DNA of 64,000 bases from assembly GCA_003255025.1 (NCBI GenBank), contig QANY01011928.1, positions 790,052 through 854,051 on the forward strand. The letters run 5' to 3'. Origin of the DNA: Datisca glomerata (Eukaryota > Streptophyta > Magnoliopsida > Cucurbitales > Datiscaceae). Within the stretch, counting starts at the first letter, position 1, and every line of letters begins with the position of its first letter. Of this stretch, positions 10,237-24,008 are shown piece after piece. The position numbers and the translations under genes are program-made. The notes beneath the pieces were generated by a model. It was not told the DNA's origin, did not search any database, and saw only the letters and a program-made list of their open reading frames with translations.

Positions 10237-13200
10237 ACTCACACCAGTATGTTTATGTAGGGTTGCTTGAGTTGTCGAAAGCCAAGTGATACTGAAAGAT
10301 ACATTTATGTGGGCAATGACAAGATGGATGAAGTTAGCAAAATAGGGAAGTTTAGACCACTGTTAAAGATTTTATTTTATTTGGATCTTAATGAAACATT
10401 TAGTGTACCATCTTTTAGACGAAATTTGATTTTGGTTTCAATTTTGGACAAGCTGATCATGTTTGTTCATTTGGAGATGGAAATTTTAGTTTGTTCCATA
10501 ATTCAAATTTGGTTGATTCCAGTTCCTTATCAGATTATGATATTCTTTATTTAATTTATACAACTACTTCATTTAATGAATCTTTGCAATTAAGTGCATG
10601 AGATACTTAGAGAAATTAACCAGTGAGAATTTGGTTATGTTATAGCACAACAATAAGCCATATCTGCGGTGAAAAATAAAGAGATTATGTCAAATGAAAT
10701 TCTTGATCCCTTAGATTTCACTGAGTGAGATGTTTGTGTTAATTGTATAAAGGGAAAACAAACCAACAAAAGAACATTTGAAGCCAACAGAACTCAAGCC
10801 GTTTTAGAACTTATATATATTTGTGGGCCATTTCGTACGGTTGCTTAGAATGATCAACAATACTTTATAATGTTCATAGATAATTTTTCCAGATATGACT
10901 ACATATATCTCATTTATGAAAAGTTAGTCGATGCATGTGATGAAAAATTATAAAGATGAAGTAAAACCAACAACAAAAGGATCAAAAACATCAAATATGA
11001 CCGTGATGGTGAATACTATGTCAGATATAAATGGTCAATGATCGTTTGCTAAATTCTTAGATGAATGCAGTATTGTCCCATAGAACACTATGCCAGGTTC
11101 ATCCACTATGAATGGTTTTGTTGAAAGATGAAACATAATGTTTAAAGACATGGTGAGAAGTATGATTAGTCATTCTACCTTTCTAGAAACACCCTACAGA
11201 GAAGCAGTTAAGACTGTAGTGTCTATCCTTAATAGAGTTTCAAATAAAGCGATTATCAAAATCCCATATGAGTTTTGACAGGTAAGAAACCTAGTCTCAA
11301 GCACTTGCATGTTTGAGGGTGTCCAACTGAGGCAATGCCTTATTGGTCTAATGAAAAAAAATCTAGACTCTAGGAAGTTAAGTTGCTATTTTATTAGATA
11401 CTATGAAAGATCCAAGGGTACAAGCTTTGTAATTTGACGATTAAGTCGATTTTCAAGATGAGAAATGTCTAGCTATTTGAGGGTGCTGAGTTTTTTTGGA
11501 GGAGATACGGTTTAAGAGTTTTTCTTTGAGGAGGAATATGTTGATATTTTCACAGGTGTTATTAGCATTGATCAGGATTTTATTCCTGACCTCGTTCAAG
11601 ACACAACATATCCAGACAATATCGAATAACCTATGATTCAAGAAATTGTTCTAAAATAATAAATTCTAGCACCTAAAGAACCTATGTCGTTAAGGATATC
11701 CACTTGACAGAGGAGAAGCATAGTGCTAGATGACTACATTTTGCTTCTTCAAGAACATGAGGTAGACATTAGAGTAATAGAAGATGACCCGATCAACTTC
11801 CGTAAAGCCATGGAAAGTTCTAAATCTCACAAGTGGATTGATCTCATGAATGAGAAGATTAGGTCCGTGAAAGTCACGGATGTGAGGAATCTTGTCTCAT
11901 TACCAGAAGGTATGTAATCCATTGCAAATGTATGTCTAACAAGAGGGATTCAAAATGTAATGTGGAAAATTACAAGGCTCTTCTTGTCACAAAAATGGCT
12001 TTACATAGAAAGAAGACGTTGACTAGAAAGATACTTTCTCTCCAGTTTTTTCGAAAGACTCTTTTAAGATTAGAATGGCATTGGTGACGCATTTCAATAT
12101 TGAGTAACATCATATGGATGTGAAGATACGTTTCTCAATAGTAACATAGATGAGACGATCTATATGGTGCAGGTAGAAACCTTATGTCGGGAGACCCAAA
12201 GATTATGATTTGCAAGCTTAAGAAGTTTATTTATGGACTCAAGCAAGTATCTAGACAATGGTGTTTCAAGTTTATGATCATCTCGTTCGATTTTAAGATG
12301 AATTTGGTAGATGACTACATATACCATAAGTTCTGTTGGAGTGAGCTAGTATTCTGATTTTATATGACGATGACATCTTGCTTACTAGTAATGATATAGG
12401 CTTATTGCACAACATTAAACCATTATTGGCTAAGAATTTTGAGATGAAAGATCTTGGTGGCGCCTGTTTTGTATAAGGCATCCAGATATACCAGGATTGC
12501 TCTCGGGATATTCTTAGATTATCATAAAAAGAGTTATATTAAAAAGCTTCCCAAAAGATATGGCATGCAAGACCGCAAATTAGGTGATACTCCTATGGCT
12601 AAGGGAGACAAGTTGAGTCTCAACCAGTGTCGTATTAAGAGTGACTTTGAGGAAAAATAAATGTAGAAGATTCATTATGCCTCAATAGTATGGAATCTGA
12701 TGTATGCCCAGATTCATACGCGTCTGAATATTGCATACATTATTGGGATGATAGTCATATATTTGAGCAATCCAGACATAGACAATTGGAAAGCAGCTAA
12801 ATGAGTCATGTTGTACTTATAGAGAATAAAGTGTATCTGCTTACCTATCGGAGGTTGGATCAGATTGAGATCGTTGGGTATATTGACTCATATTTTGTTA
12901 GATACCTAGATAATATAAAATCTATGTTGGGTTATATTTTTCTACTTCTTAGAGGTGCTATCTCCTGGAATAGTGCTAAATAGTCACTTGAGCCTCTTCC
13001 ACCATGGTACCTGAGTTCATAGCATGTTATGAGATATCTAATAATCAAATATGTTTGTGGAATTTTGTCACCGGGTTGCACATAGTGGACATTATTGAGA
13101 GACAACTCAAGTTATTTTATGATAATAAGTCAGCAATTATGTATTCTAATAACATAAGAGGTTGAAAAAGTTGAAGCACATAGACATCAAGTTTCTAGTT

Positions 13201-13380
13201 ATGATGGAAAGAGTTTAAAGTAAACAGTTGTCTATTGAACACATCAGAATAAATTCCATGGTTGGGGATCCGCTTACTGAGAGATTTCCACCCAAACTAT
13301 TTCATGAGCGCACTGCTCGTATGAGAATCATATTGTTTGATGGTATTCAGTTTTACTGAGAGTTTGCATTTCTAGATGCT
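10237..13380 (+). pseudogene. Copia-1 pol: protease end, integrase, reverse transcriptase, RNase H (broken)
   Basis: The protease continues directly after the solo LTR. A pre-integrase box GCLSCRKPSDTERYIYVGND starts at 10261. The integrase core is readable at 10860-11280 (SDRGGEYY-type and MPGSSTMNGFVER boxes). RT begins at WIDLMNEKIRSV (11832) and continues through MDVK and YGLK boxes near 12115-12245. The catalytic motif at 12363-12374 reads YDDD instead of YVDD. RNase H and the C-terminal CDNKSA and KHIDIKFL boxes lie at 12990-13220. Many stops and frame changes are present. The order integrase before RT is diagnostic of copia. Confidence 0.85.
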
Positions 13381-13786
13381 CTTATGATATAGTCATACAT
13401 TTATTTATTTGAGTTTATGGATATTTTGAGGTTACTTTTTCATAAATAAAGTTTTGATTTATTCACACTCTGATTTTAGTACGGTTTGATCTTATTAAGG
13501 TTTAAAGGTGGACTAGTTAGAAATAGACATGTTAAGATGACATCACAACAAATTTTCATGTTACATGTCTGCATCATAATTCATGACATTCAGTTATATT
13601 GACATACGTGACAATTGATGTGTTATGTTATAATAGATATAACAAATGCCGTTTTGATCCTATGTTGATATGATTGATAAACTGGATTGGTTATAGAACA
13701 TTTCAGTAATGACAACAAAGTTGAGCTCGTTCAATTGTTTTGCAAAGCATAATTATAAGGTTACACATATTTCCCAAGTAGGAGGT

Positions 13787-14284
13787 TGTTGGATCATTAA
13801 TCCAACGTTGAGATTATATGTGCATAATTACATGTTGAGGACTGTTAAATAAGTTAAGTGCAATCAAAAGTTGATCTGCTAAGTATTTGAGTGATTTGGA
13901 TTTAATGTATCTAATAGGGTGTAAGCATTTGATGTGTAGAGGTTTGAGGGTAATTTCTATTTATATGATAAGCTAAAGTAGAAATATGAAAAGATAACAA
14001 ATATGTTTTTTATATTTAGTAGTTATGATCCTTAGATCACACGATAAGAAAAAAATATATTAGTCTCTTGACTATCCCATCTTAGAGGGACATAAACAAA
14101 AGGGATTCTCTTGGTGACTGTTGTGTAGATCTGGAAGGCAACATGCTCAGCTCTACAAAATGATTTGTCGTCATGAATTCAAAAGTACGTTTCTACTTAA
14201 TTAATTATTGGTTATTAATGATTCAACATGTATATTCTGAAATTTTGAGAAATAACTTTCACCATAAGAAACTTTAATCTATCA
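13787..14284 (+). repeat. 3' LTR of Copia-1
   Basis: It starts TGTTGGATCATTAATCC just after a purine-rich tract (AAGTAGGAGGT) and ends ATCTATCA. Its aligned partner is 5497-5868. Confidence 0.8.
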
Positions 14285-17176
14285 GGAGAGACTGATTGAC
14301 AAACATGAAAAAATATATTCTATATTGGTACTGGGAAATACCATACCGATAGATTGTCAAAATTATGTGAGATAATCTAAGATGAATAGACCTATACTAA
14401 TACTTCTCGAGTACCATATTGCATGTCCCATTATAAAGAGTAAGACTATATTAAAATCCCAAAAGATAAAGTTTTTGCACCATTCCCAAACCCCACCCTA
14501 CAACAAGAAGAAATAATGGAATCTGTATCATAAATAGAATTGCAGATGAGAGAGATTGACTATAAGAAAAGGTAAGATATTGCATTACTAATGGAGCACC
14601 TACAGAAGTAGATAATATAATTTTAACTGATTTTGTATCTGTCAAAAGCTTTTTACAATAATAATGAGAGACATCAATTAATTATGAAAAAAAACTTTTG
14701 AGCTTTTAGTTAAGAGCTGAAATCTTTTAACACTTAAAGAAAAGGGAAAAGAAAGAGATGATGAATATTTTCCGTTATCCTAAATAGAAATTATCAGAAT
14801 CCATAAGAACTAAATGGAAAGTCAGCGGATTATCATGATCATGAAATAACAAAATGGTGTTTCTGAAAATTGGTAGGTCAACTTCTAGAAGCTTAGGTGG
14901 TGATTCCACCATATATGCTAAATTGTAGTGGGATTTAGGGAAAACACTATGTCCAGTTGACCATTTTGGTTTTGACTCTTAGCAAACTTTGGGCATTATA
15001 TCAACATTATTTCTTCATTTATTTTTAATAATGAAGTGCTCTTTTGCTGCAATATATGTTGATGATTATTCACAGACTGAGTGTTTTTTTCAGTTTCCAG
15101 AACTAGAAACATTTTCGTACCTTGAAATATAATTCTTTTTTTGTTAAACAATTATTTCATATCCATATTTATATATGAAATAATATTTGAATATGTTGTA
15201 AAGCATTTTTTTTAATATTTATAAATATTTTAGGAAACAATTGGATATGTATTTCTTATACAAGTGTCTCAAAATATCAAAACTTTATTATGAGACGAAG
15301 TTCAAAATGATTCGACATCCAACATATTTTACCGTTGTAAAGACGAGATAAAATCATTTTTATAGAACTCACATCCAAATTATTTCCAACGATATAGGAA
15401 GACAAAACATTAGAAATTATTCATTCTTGAATCAAAGGAAATCAAAAGTAACTAGGGAAACGCTCATGCTCACACGGGATCATACACAATTATCTTTAAA
15501 TATAATTGGTTTAAAAATTATGAAACATATAAAAGGAGTGTAAACTATTATTATTATGAAATAATAAGAGCTTGCACAATATGCATGACGGATATTTTTT
15601 GGTAGAAATATATGAATGGCTGGTTTTAAGTGAGAAATTAAGTGCGGTTAAAAATTGAAAAAAAAATGGACGAAAAAAGGACTAGGTTGATGTGAATTAA
15701 TAATTAGTAGCTCTCGTAAAATCAACAGTGAATTATGTGCGAATTCTAAATTCGGTCATTTTATGAAAAAAATAAATCCTGACGACCATTAACTTAACTC
15801 CATCCTTGAAACTTATATTTTCTATCAGTAAAGGAAGATCATCATTGATGAGTGAATATGTCAAAATTATAATAGTCAATCACACTTAAATTACAAACGA
15901 AAGACAAAAATCTATCTTGAAAATATCAAGGAAATTTTTGTCAGTAGTAATGGTCTAATAAATTCATACAAATTACTCCATGAAATACTTCACAGGTTGT
16001 CTTGTGTGAGTCAAGCTCAATGTCAAGTTGCATTCTCAAGAAGGTGAACTGCTATCAAATATATCGACCTATAGGAGTGTGTATGTGGGTAGTCTCCACT
16101 ACTTTACACTTGACTCCCCAACTTCCTCATCAATTAATCATATGTAAGCAATTTGCAAAAGGGCTCTCTCTTCTTTTCCTTGATCATTTTTATCAGCAAT
16201 CATGATTAGTGTTTGATATCGAAGTGAGAAGTTTAACAACAATATAACCTGTCGCAAAGAAACTCTTGAAGTGCAAACACAGTCTATTTTCAAACTTCAT
16301 CCATCCAAGTAGTAAAAATCATAGTTAAATTACATGTGTCTTGCACGTCATATGTATCATTTTATTATTTTGATTATTTTCTTATACATTACATGTTCAT
16401 AAAAATAAAAACTTTGAATAAGATACATTTAATAGTAAATTAGAAAACTACAATTATAACGTTCATACTTTTCATAAGTCTTACTCACCAAAATATTATC
16501 AATTAAGTTAGCTATACTAGAAGAACATCATCTATATATTTTTTAGTTAGATTCTTTTAGTATATTATTTCTTTGATCTTTACTGATAAATGAACTCAAA
16601 CATATTTAATTATACTATTGATTATTGTTGAATTTTTCTAATATATATCTTAACGACAAAATAACTTAATATATTCTCATGTCCAAAAATAACCCCTTTT
16701 CCATTTCTATAATAATAAGGGTTCCTAACCTATCTTACTAATAAGAAGAAAGGGGCGCTAGTGGGCTAAAAATAAAAAAAAATTGCTCAAGAGACACATT
16801 ATTTTGAGAAATAAAAAAAGAAGAAAATTATCATTAATAGTGCACCATTAATAGTCTTAAGAGTAATTTTGAAATTATAAAATATGGAGTAGACAAAATG
16901 ATCCAAAAATAATTCTTCTTCTCATCTCACTTTTATAATATTAAAGATGAAGGTCCATGAATAAGTTTTTTGGTGCAAAAGAAAATAAATATAATATTAT
17001 TAACCGGAATTTTAAAAATAATTTAGAGACAAAAAAGATAGAAATTACCTTAAATAGTATTGCAACACAAAAGCCCCAATACAAAGAAAAGTCCGATTCT
17101 AAGACACAACGAGATAGAAAGGTAGAAGAAGAAGCTTACAGAGACAAAACCAATCAATACTTAATTCTCATTAATT
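14285..17176. other. About 2.9 kb with no recognisable gene or repeat
   Basis: AT-rich sequence with only short, low-complexity reading frames. I found no terminal repeats, no coding motif and no RNA gene here. It may be unique intergenic DNA or decayed repeats. Confidence 0.5.
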
Positions 17177-17492
17177 TGATAAAGTAGCAGAACATCAAAT
17201 ATATAGACAATAGTAAAGACAGATTAATAACAACAAATTTAGGCTAGAGTAATTAGTTGTTGATTGAGATTAAGATCTAATATGTGTAGCAGTCTCTCCT
17301 CACAATGTTGCACAAGGAATCAACCACAATATTCATTTTCGACAGCAATGATGAGGAGGAGATTCGATGAGCTGGCCATGCGTCGTGAAGGGAGAGAGAA
17401 AGTGAACTAGGGTGGCCAGTAAAGAGAAAACATGCAGACTACACAATAATAGCCATGTACACTATGCAGACTCTTCTACTTCAATCCGAACA
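17177..17492 (-). repeat. Probable 3' LTR of Copia-2
   Basis: On the minus strand a polypurine tract (CTGAGGGGGGT, about 17493-17503) is followed by TGTTCGGATTGAAG. The outer end is tentatively TACTTTATCA at 17177. The partner LTR is not present, so the outer boundary is a guess from the TG..CA rule. Confidence 0.45.
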
Positions 17493-17503
17493 ACCCCCCT
17501 CAG

Positions 17504-18887
17504 GTTCATTTGGGTGGCACTTAATGGAGCTTTCCTTTAAGATAGTCAAACAAAGCTTCTGACAGAGGTTTGGTAAGAAGATCAGCAACCTGGTCCCGAG
17601 TAGGAACATATCGCACTTCAAGTGTTTTTTACAACACTTTGTCTCTTACAAAATGAATGTCTATCTTTATGTGTTTTGTGCGAGCATGAGAGACTAGGTT
17701 AGATGTAATGGACACTACACCCTCATTGCGACGCCAGAGAATTCGAGTAGTGCGAGAAGGAAAATGAATTTCAAACAGAGAGATTGTATCCATGTGACTT
17801 CTGCTACAACATGTGCCAAGGCTCGATACTCACTCTCAATATTGGACCTGGAAAGCCCATGCTACTTTTTGGATGACCAGGAAATCAAACTTTAGCGAAG
17901 GAATATGGCATAACCACATGCTGCCCTTCTGTCATCAAGACAAATGGCCCAGTCAGCATATGTGAAGGTTGAAAGGGAGAATTTGGAGCATCTTGGAGAT
18001 ATAGGCCTTCAGTGTGGGTGCCTTTCAAGTATCTCAACTATATCCTACAAGCTTGCCAATGTAGGAAGGTTGGGCACTATAAAAATTGACTAAGCTTGTA
18101 TGTTTGGCCTAGTGATAATAAGGTAATGCAAGGCACCAACCATACTTCTGTAGGGATCAATGTCTGAAAAAGGGTCACCAATATCCTTGGAGAGCTTAGT
18201 TGAGGTTGTGGCAGGAGTGGATCAAGGCTTAGCATCAAGCATATGATATTTGTGCAACAACTGAAACACATAGTGTGAGTGAATAAGATGTAAACTAGTG
18301 GAGGCTTGAGTAATTAAGATTCCCAAAAAGTGATGCAAAAGTCCAAGGTCCTTGAGAGTAAAATAGTTGTTCAACTTAGAGATGAGTTAAGAAATGTAGT
18401 TAGAGTCACTGCCTATGATGATAATGTCATCAATTTACACCATGAAACATACTGTTCTGGAAGGTTGATGTAGCATAGAAAGAGAATTGTCTGAGGTAGA
18501 GGTGGCGAAGCCCTTCTAAAATGGAGTAACCCGAAGTTTGTCATACTAGGCCGAATGAGCCTGCTTTGAGGCCATAGAGAAATTTTTTAAGGTGACAAAC
18601 ATGCTTTGGATGTTTGGAATTAATGAAGTGTGATGGTCGTTGCATATAAATAGTTTCTGAAATGCTTCAATGCAGGAAAGTATTGTTAACATCAAGCTGC
18701 CTCAAAGATCACTTCATTGTGAGGGCCAAGATGAGTATGATCCTAGTTGTGACAAGTTTGGCAACAAGATTGAAAGTCTCTAAGAAGTCTAGGCTAAGGG
18801 TTTTGTGGAAGCCTTTGGCCATTAATCTGACCTTAAACTTGTAAGTTTAACCATCAGGTGAAGGTATGAGTGCTACACGCTTACTGG
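17504..18887 (-). pseudogene. Copia-2 reverse transcriptase and RNase H (broken)
   Basis: Minus-strand translation gives an RT segment FKVRLMAKGFHKTLSLDFLE (about 18780-18840), then [22 protein letters not shown] and HLKKFLYGLKA. The catalytic box reads IDD with the aromatic and first positions disturbed (about 18425-18445). Downstream are YRSMVGALHYLIITRPN and a C-terminal RNase H end containing ADLLTKPLSEALFDYLKGKL-like residues (17520-17640). Stops and frame shifts are frequent. Confidence 0.75.
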
Positions 18888-20321
18888 TGTAGCGCCACGT
18901 TGCATTACACTAATCCATGATGATCAATGATTCTCAATCATTGATCGACACGTGATAATTACTGTCAATTAAATATTTATTTTAATCAGATAAATATCTA
19001 GATATCACTTAATTCAAAATTAACATATATGATTATTTCTATCAACTAAACTATCTGTTATTTCACAAATAAGAGATTTAGTTTATTCAAATTATTATCT
19101 AATAATAATTTAATTATCTAATTTTATAAATTAGATATTCTGTCACACTTATCGCTAAGTGAAAAAATAATCGATAATTATTTATATATATAATTTCTGA
19201 AAATTATATTTATATATATAAATAAATCTAATTAATTAATTAATCACACGAATTATATCATAGTTATGTATTTACTCCAGAATAAAATTCCTTTTACAAG
19301 TTAGTCTTGAAATATTCACACCCTAGACTGCGTAGTATAGAGGTGACTTGGGGACTATAGACATATAACCCTAAGCTCCAATAAACTAGATTATTAATTA
19401 AACTCTTTAATTAAATCATCTTATTTATTAATTTCATTATTACTCCACTATAAATATGGAATTGAACTCTTAGTAATTATAAAATGTATTTACAGAGGTA
19501 TTTTCATGTAGTCCACTAATATAATCATTTCATGTAGTTCTGCCCTCAATTTATTGGTTCATAAATTAGAGTTGGTCAAAATTATCATTTTACCCTCTCT
19601 TAATACCTCTTCATCCATGAGTATCATTAATCCACTAGTGAATGACTAACTTATAACCTTATTATAACTTTGAGTTCAATAACTATTATATTCCAGAATT
19701 AACACTTAAGAAAATCACTATACGATCCGTTAGGAATGTTTGGATTCAAAGATAATGTTCCCAGCCATCCACATCACTGAATCTCTAAAATAAAAGTCAC
19801 TAGTCTGTTTTACAAACAAACCTTAACGAGTGAATCAAAAGATTCATTAGACATGCATAGGAGTTCATGACTACTGAGGATTCAGATTGATCTACATATG
19901 ATTATCGAATTCATGTGTATTAAATTTTTATGATAAACGACATGTTGATAAAAATATTAATTCATATCGGTCTAGTAATATATAATCTGATTATATAAAG
20001 TACTTTTACTAAGTTGTCTATACACATCAATGATCCGGATTTAAATCACACGCATTCATAATATTTAGTGAACCGTACTAGCAACCATTCATTAAAGATT
20101 TCGTACTTTAATATGTTGCTGATAATTTTATTCATTGTCTACGATCTTATTCCTCTCGTACTAATATAAGATAATTGTCTCATTAATGAATATGAAATTT
20201 TCAGATATTTATATAAATTATTCAACAATAATTTAAAAGAACAATTATAAGAAAATGTAATTCTCATTAAATTTCATATCAAAATGTCAACACACATGCT
20301 TTGAAGGCATAACCCCCAACA
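18888..20321 (-). repeat. 3' LTR of Copia-A (1434 bp)
   Basis: On the minus strand it begins TGTTGGGGGTTATGCCTTC right after a purine tract (GAGAAAGTGAGAGAT) and ends GTGGCGCTACA. It is AT-rich and non-coding. No second copy was found in the window. Confidence 0.7.
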
Positions 20322-20329
20322 ATCTCTCA

Positions 20330-23300
20330 CTTTCTCTAAAGTAACTGTGGAATTTCTCTCAATCTCATATTACGCATGTGACCCTCAAATAACTTCTCAG
20401 GAAGTGTCTTTGTAAAAGGATCAGCCAGGTTCTGTTCTGATGATATTTTCGTAACAGTCACATCCCCTCAATGCACGATCTCTCTTACAAGATGATATGT
20501 CTTCTCTATGTGCTTGACCCTCTTATGACTCCTTGGTTCCATCAAATTCGCTACCGCCCCACTATTGTCACACATTACATGATCGGTGTCTTGTCCATAT
20601 CTAAAACTACTTCCAGATCAGTATAAAACTTTTTGAGTCATACCGCTTCTTTCGCAACTTCACAAGCCACGATATATTCAACTTCCTTAATGAAATCTGA
20701 AATTATAGATTATTTAATACTTCTCCAGACTACATCTCCTCCATCTAGGGTGAATACTGATTCGGACGTCGACTTTTGACTATCTCTGTTTGATTGAAAA
20801 TCAGAATCAGTATATTCAGTAGGATTCAGGTCTCCACCTGAATAAACAAGCATATAGCTTCTCGTTCTTCTAAGATACTTGAGAATATGCTTTACTGCAA
20901 TCCAGTGTTAAAAACCTGTATTCGATTGATAACGACTGACAATTCTCATTGCATAACAGATGTCTGGTCTTGAGACTATCATCAACTGAAGCATAAGGAA
21001 CATTTCTCATATCCTCTTTCACCTGAGGTGTCTTAGGACATTGTTCCTTGGAGAAGACAATTCCATATCTGGTCGGTAGTTAACTTTTATTGGAATTTTT
21101 CACAAAGAATCTTTCCAGCACATTATCAATATAAGATGCCTGAGAAAGTGTCAACAGCTTGTTCTTTCTATCCCTTATGATTTGGATTCCTAGAACATAG
21201 CTCCCGTCTCTCAAATTGTTATTTTTAAATTTCACAGCTAACCACTCATTTACCTTTGACAAAGTTTCTACATCATTCCCAATGAGTAGAATATCATGAA
21301 CATAAAGAACTAAGAAAACCACTATATTATCTTTGATGTATTTATAAACACAGGTTTCATCAACATTTTACTCAAACCCATAAGACTTTATATTCTTATC
21401 AAAGGTAAGATTTTAAGATCTAGATGCTTGTTTTAATCCATAAATAGATTTAAGCAAAATTCATACTTTCTGATCTTTTCCTTTTTGTACGAACACTTCT
21501 GGTTGCATCATATAAATGCTTTCTTCAAGAGTTATTCAAAAAAAATTTATCGACATCCATTTTCCATATCTCATAGTCAAAACTAGTGGCTATGGACAAA
21601 AGGATGCGAATGGATCAGAGCATGGCCACAAGGGAGAATGTCCCTTCATAATCGACTCCCTCCCTTTGTGTATAGCCCTTGGCTACTACACGTGTCTTGA
21701 AAGCCTCTACATTCTTATCTGCACATTTTCTCTTCTTGAAGATCTATTTGCATCCAATGGGCTTGACATCTTCAGGTGGATCTACAAATTCCTACACGGA
21801 ATTGGAATATATAGATTTCATTTTCTGGTTTATGGCATCTTGCCATTTCTCCTTTTCATGATCATCCATTACTTCTTTAAAAGATAATGAATCGTCATTA
21901 TCAGTATCTGACACTAGGACATGTGCCTCTATTTCATAGCAAATCGATTGTCCCACAACCTCCCACTACGACGTTACATTGGGGTTTCCTTTGGAGGAAC
22001 TGTGATTTTTATGGTTTGTCGTTTATCACAAGAAATTGAAGGTGGTATGATCTCATCAGTTGTTAATTCCTCGAGAACTACTTTGCTATGAGGTTTGTAG
22101 TTTTGCATGTAGTCATGCTCAAGGAAGGTTGCATTTATCGACATAACCTTTTGATCGTTATGACTATGAAAGTACCCACATCTAGTCTCTGGAGCATAGC
22201 CTATGAATATGCATAATTCAAGCCTTGAGCCTAAATTTTTCGTCTTAGGTCTAAGAACGTGAGGTGGACATCCTCATATATAGAAATGAAGCAAACTAGG
22301 TTTGGAGTCATTCCGTATCTCTAAAGGCATATTGCTTAGAGACTTAGAGGGTACTACATTCAAAATGTATGTAGCCGTGTGTAATGTATATTCCCAAACT
22401 GTACGTGACAGTGATGGGTAGCTTAACATCGACCTAATCATATCCAATAAGGTTTGGTTTCTCCTTTCTGCAACAACATTTTACCGTGGTGTTCCAGGTG
22501 CTGTGAGTTGGGATATGATTCCACACTTCAGCAAATAATCCTTGAATTCTAAATCTAAGTATTCACCACATCGATCGGATCGAAGAGTTTTCAATGATTT
22601 ATCTAATTGCTTTTCAACTTCAGTCTTGATGTCTTTAAACTTTCCAAAAGTTTCATACTTTTTGAAGTCTTGAGTAGTCTTCAATGAAAGTGATAAAATA
22701 CTCATACCCACCTCTAGCTTGTTCGTTGATCGGTCCACATACATCACCATGTACTAGCTGAAGTGGTTTCTTGTCTCTTTGGCCCTTTCCTGTAAAAGAT
22801 CTTTTGGTCATTTTACCATCTAGACAGGACTCACTAACAAGAAGAGTTCCAACTTTGTGTTCTCTCAAAGTATCATTCTTTGTTAACCTGTTTAACCTAT
22901 CTAGATTAATATGTCTCAACCTAAGATGTCAAAGATATGTGTTGCCATCATCATGAGAAACTCTTTATCGTTTATTACTTTTAGGTTTTACTACTTTAAA
23001 TAATTTAGAATTATTTAATGCGCATTTAGTCAGTTTAAGCATATACAATCCGTTTATAACTTTAGCATGACATATATCGAATCTATTCTTAGAAATAATA
23101 AACTCTTTATTAATTAAAGAAATTTCGAATAATTGTTCTTGTAAAAATGAAAGAGAAATCAAATTTCTCGAAAAGCTAGGAATCTAATAAACATTGTTCA
23201 AATTAAATAATTATATCCAAAAGGTAAACAGATTGTCCCTAATGCTTTAGCTGACACGAGCGCACCACTGTCATATTTCAAAATGACCTCGCCATCAGCC

Positions 23301-23440
23301 AGCTCACTTGACGAATCAAATATTTACAAAGAAGAACATACATAGTTAGTAGCTCCTAAATCAAGTATCCAGGATGAAAAATCATATTCCATTAAGAAAA
23401 CTTCAAGTACAAGTAAATCATATTTACCTTTTTTTTTTCA
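20330..23440 (-). pseudogene. Copia-A pol: protease, integrase, RT, RNase H (broken)
   Basis: Minus strand. The protease remnant DSGALVSAKAL lies near 23250. The pre-integrase region includes RHINLDRLNRLTKNDTLREH (about 22860-22919) and the integrase core runs 22481-22900 with the LRSDRCGEYLDLEF box. RT has MDV near 21550, and LVLYVHDILLIGNDVETLSK at 21240-21316. The catalytic YVDD is YVHD at 21294-21305, which would abolish activity. LGIQI and LSQASYIDNVLERF follow. RNase H fills 20350-20800. Several frameshifts and stops are present. The box style resembles Tork-type elements, but I could not test this. Confidence 0.8.
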
Positions 23441-24008
23441 GCTCGGAGAGATACTTGTTACAGTTTCTCTTCCAACAACCTTCAACCCCACAGTGGAAAC
23501 ATTTTCCCTTAGTCTTGCTGTCGTTCTTTTTCTTCTTAGCTTTCTTCCCTTTCTTATTCTTACCTTTGTTCTTACCATTGTTCTTCTTCCCTTTCTTATT
23601 CTTAACAATATTGAAAGAATGTTTTTACTTAACAACATTTTCCTCGCCCTCTTTGGTCATTCTAAGGTTGAGTGACTCAAAAGTCTGTAGTTCTCTCAAC
23701 ATTTAGGTCATGTTGAATTGTAACTTGTTCATAACATGGTTGTCAATGCTGAAAAAATTGGTGTGAGAGACTTAAGTATAATGTTAACTTGAGTCCGCTC
23801 ATCATGGTCGCCCCATGTACTTCTGTCTCGTGCTTTATGTTGATCATGTTTTTTCACAGAAGTATCATTTCTCATCTTAGTTGTCATATAGCCCCTAGTG
23901 GCATCATGATGACTTTGATCAGAATACTACCCAAACATCACCTGTAGAGATTCTATAATCTCATAGGCAGTCTCCATGCTTTCATGCTTGGTTTTCAGAA
24001 TATCATTC
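23441..24008 (-). pseudogene. Copia-A gag C-terminal half with zinc knuckle
   Basis: Minus-strand reading gives KHESMETAYEIIESLQVMFG directly below the solo LTR, then a segment FNMT..LRELQTFESLN, a long lysine/asparagine-rich linker (about 23530-23610) and a knuckle KGKCFHCGVEGCWKRNC (about 23480-23520). In this knuckle the expected histidine of CCHC is a cysteine. The other half of gag lies at 25930-26148. Confidence 0.7.

Larger units (their letters stand above)
5497..14284 (+). mobile_element. Copia-1: degenerate Ty1/copia LTR retrotransposon, split by a solo gypsy LTR
   Basis: Two related LTRs flank copia coding remains in the order gag, protease, integrase, RT, RNase H. A tRNA-Met type primer site follows the 5' LTR. 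The 3' LTR (498 bp) is longer than the 5' copy (about 372 bp) because the 5' copy lacks about 130 bp near its end. The coding region is full of stops, so the element is long dead. A 2941-bp LTR sits at the protease active site (7291-10231). No clear 5-bp duplication is visible outside the LTRs, and the left boundary is accurate only to a few bases. Confidence 0.85.
17177..18887 (-). mobile_element. Copia-2: 3' part of a minus-strand Ty1/copia element
   Basis: On the minus strand this is RT, RNase H, polypurine tract and 3' LTR of a copia element, distinct from its neighbours. It is cut at 18887, exactly where the LTR of Copia-A starts, so Copia-A appears to have inserted into it or truncated it. 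The upstream half of Copia-2 was not found on the far side of Copia-A. Confidence 0.75.

Noticed and set aside
14451..14645. 64-codon minus-strand frame with hydrophobic stretches
   Set aside because: No homology recognised, no splice or start context, and a single isolated frame in AT-rich DNA.
16957..17187. 76-codon lysine/asparagine-rich frame
   Set aside because: Low-complexity AT-rich translation without domain, partly overlapping the presumed Copia-2 LTR end.
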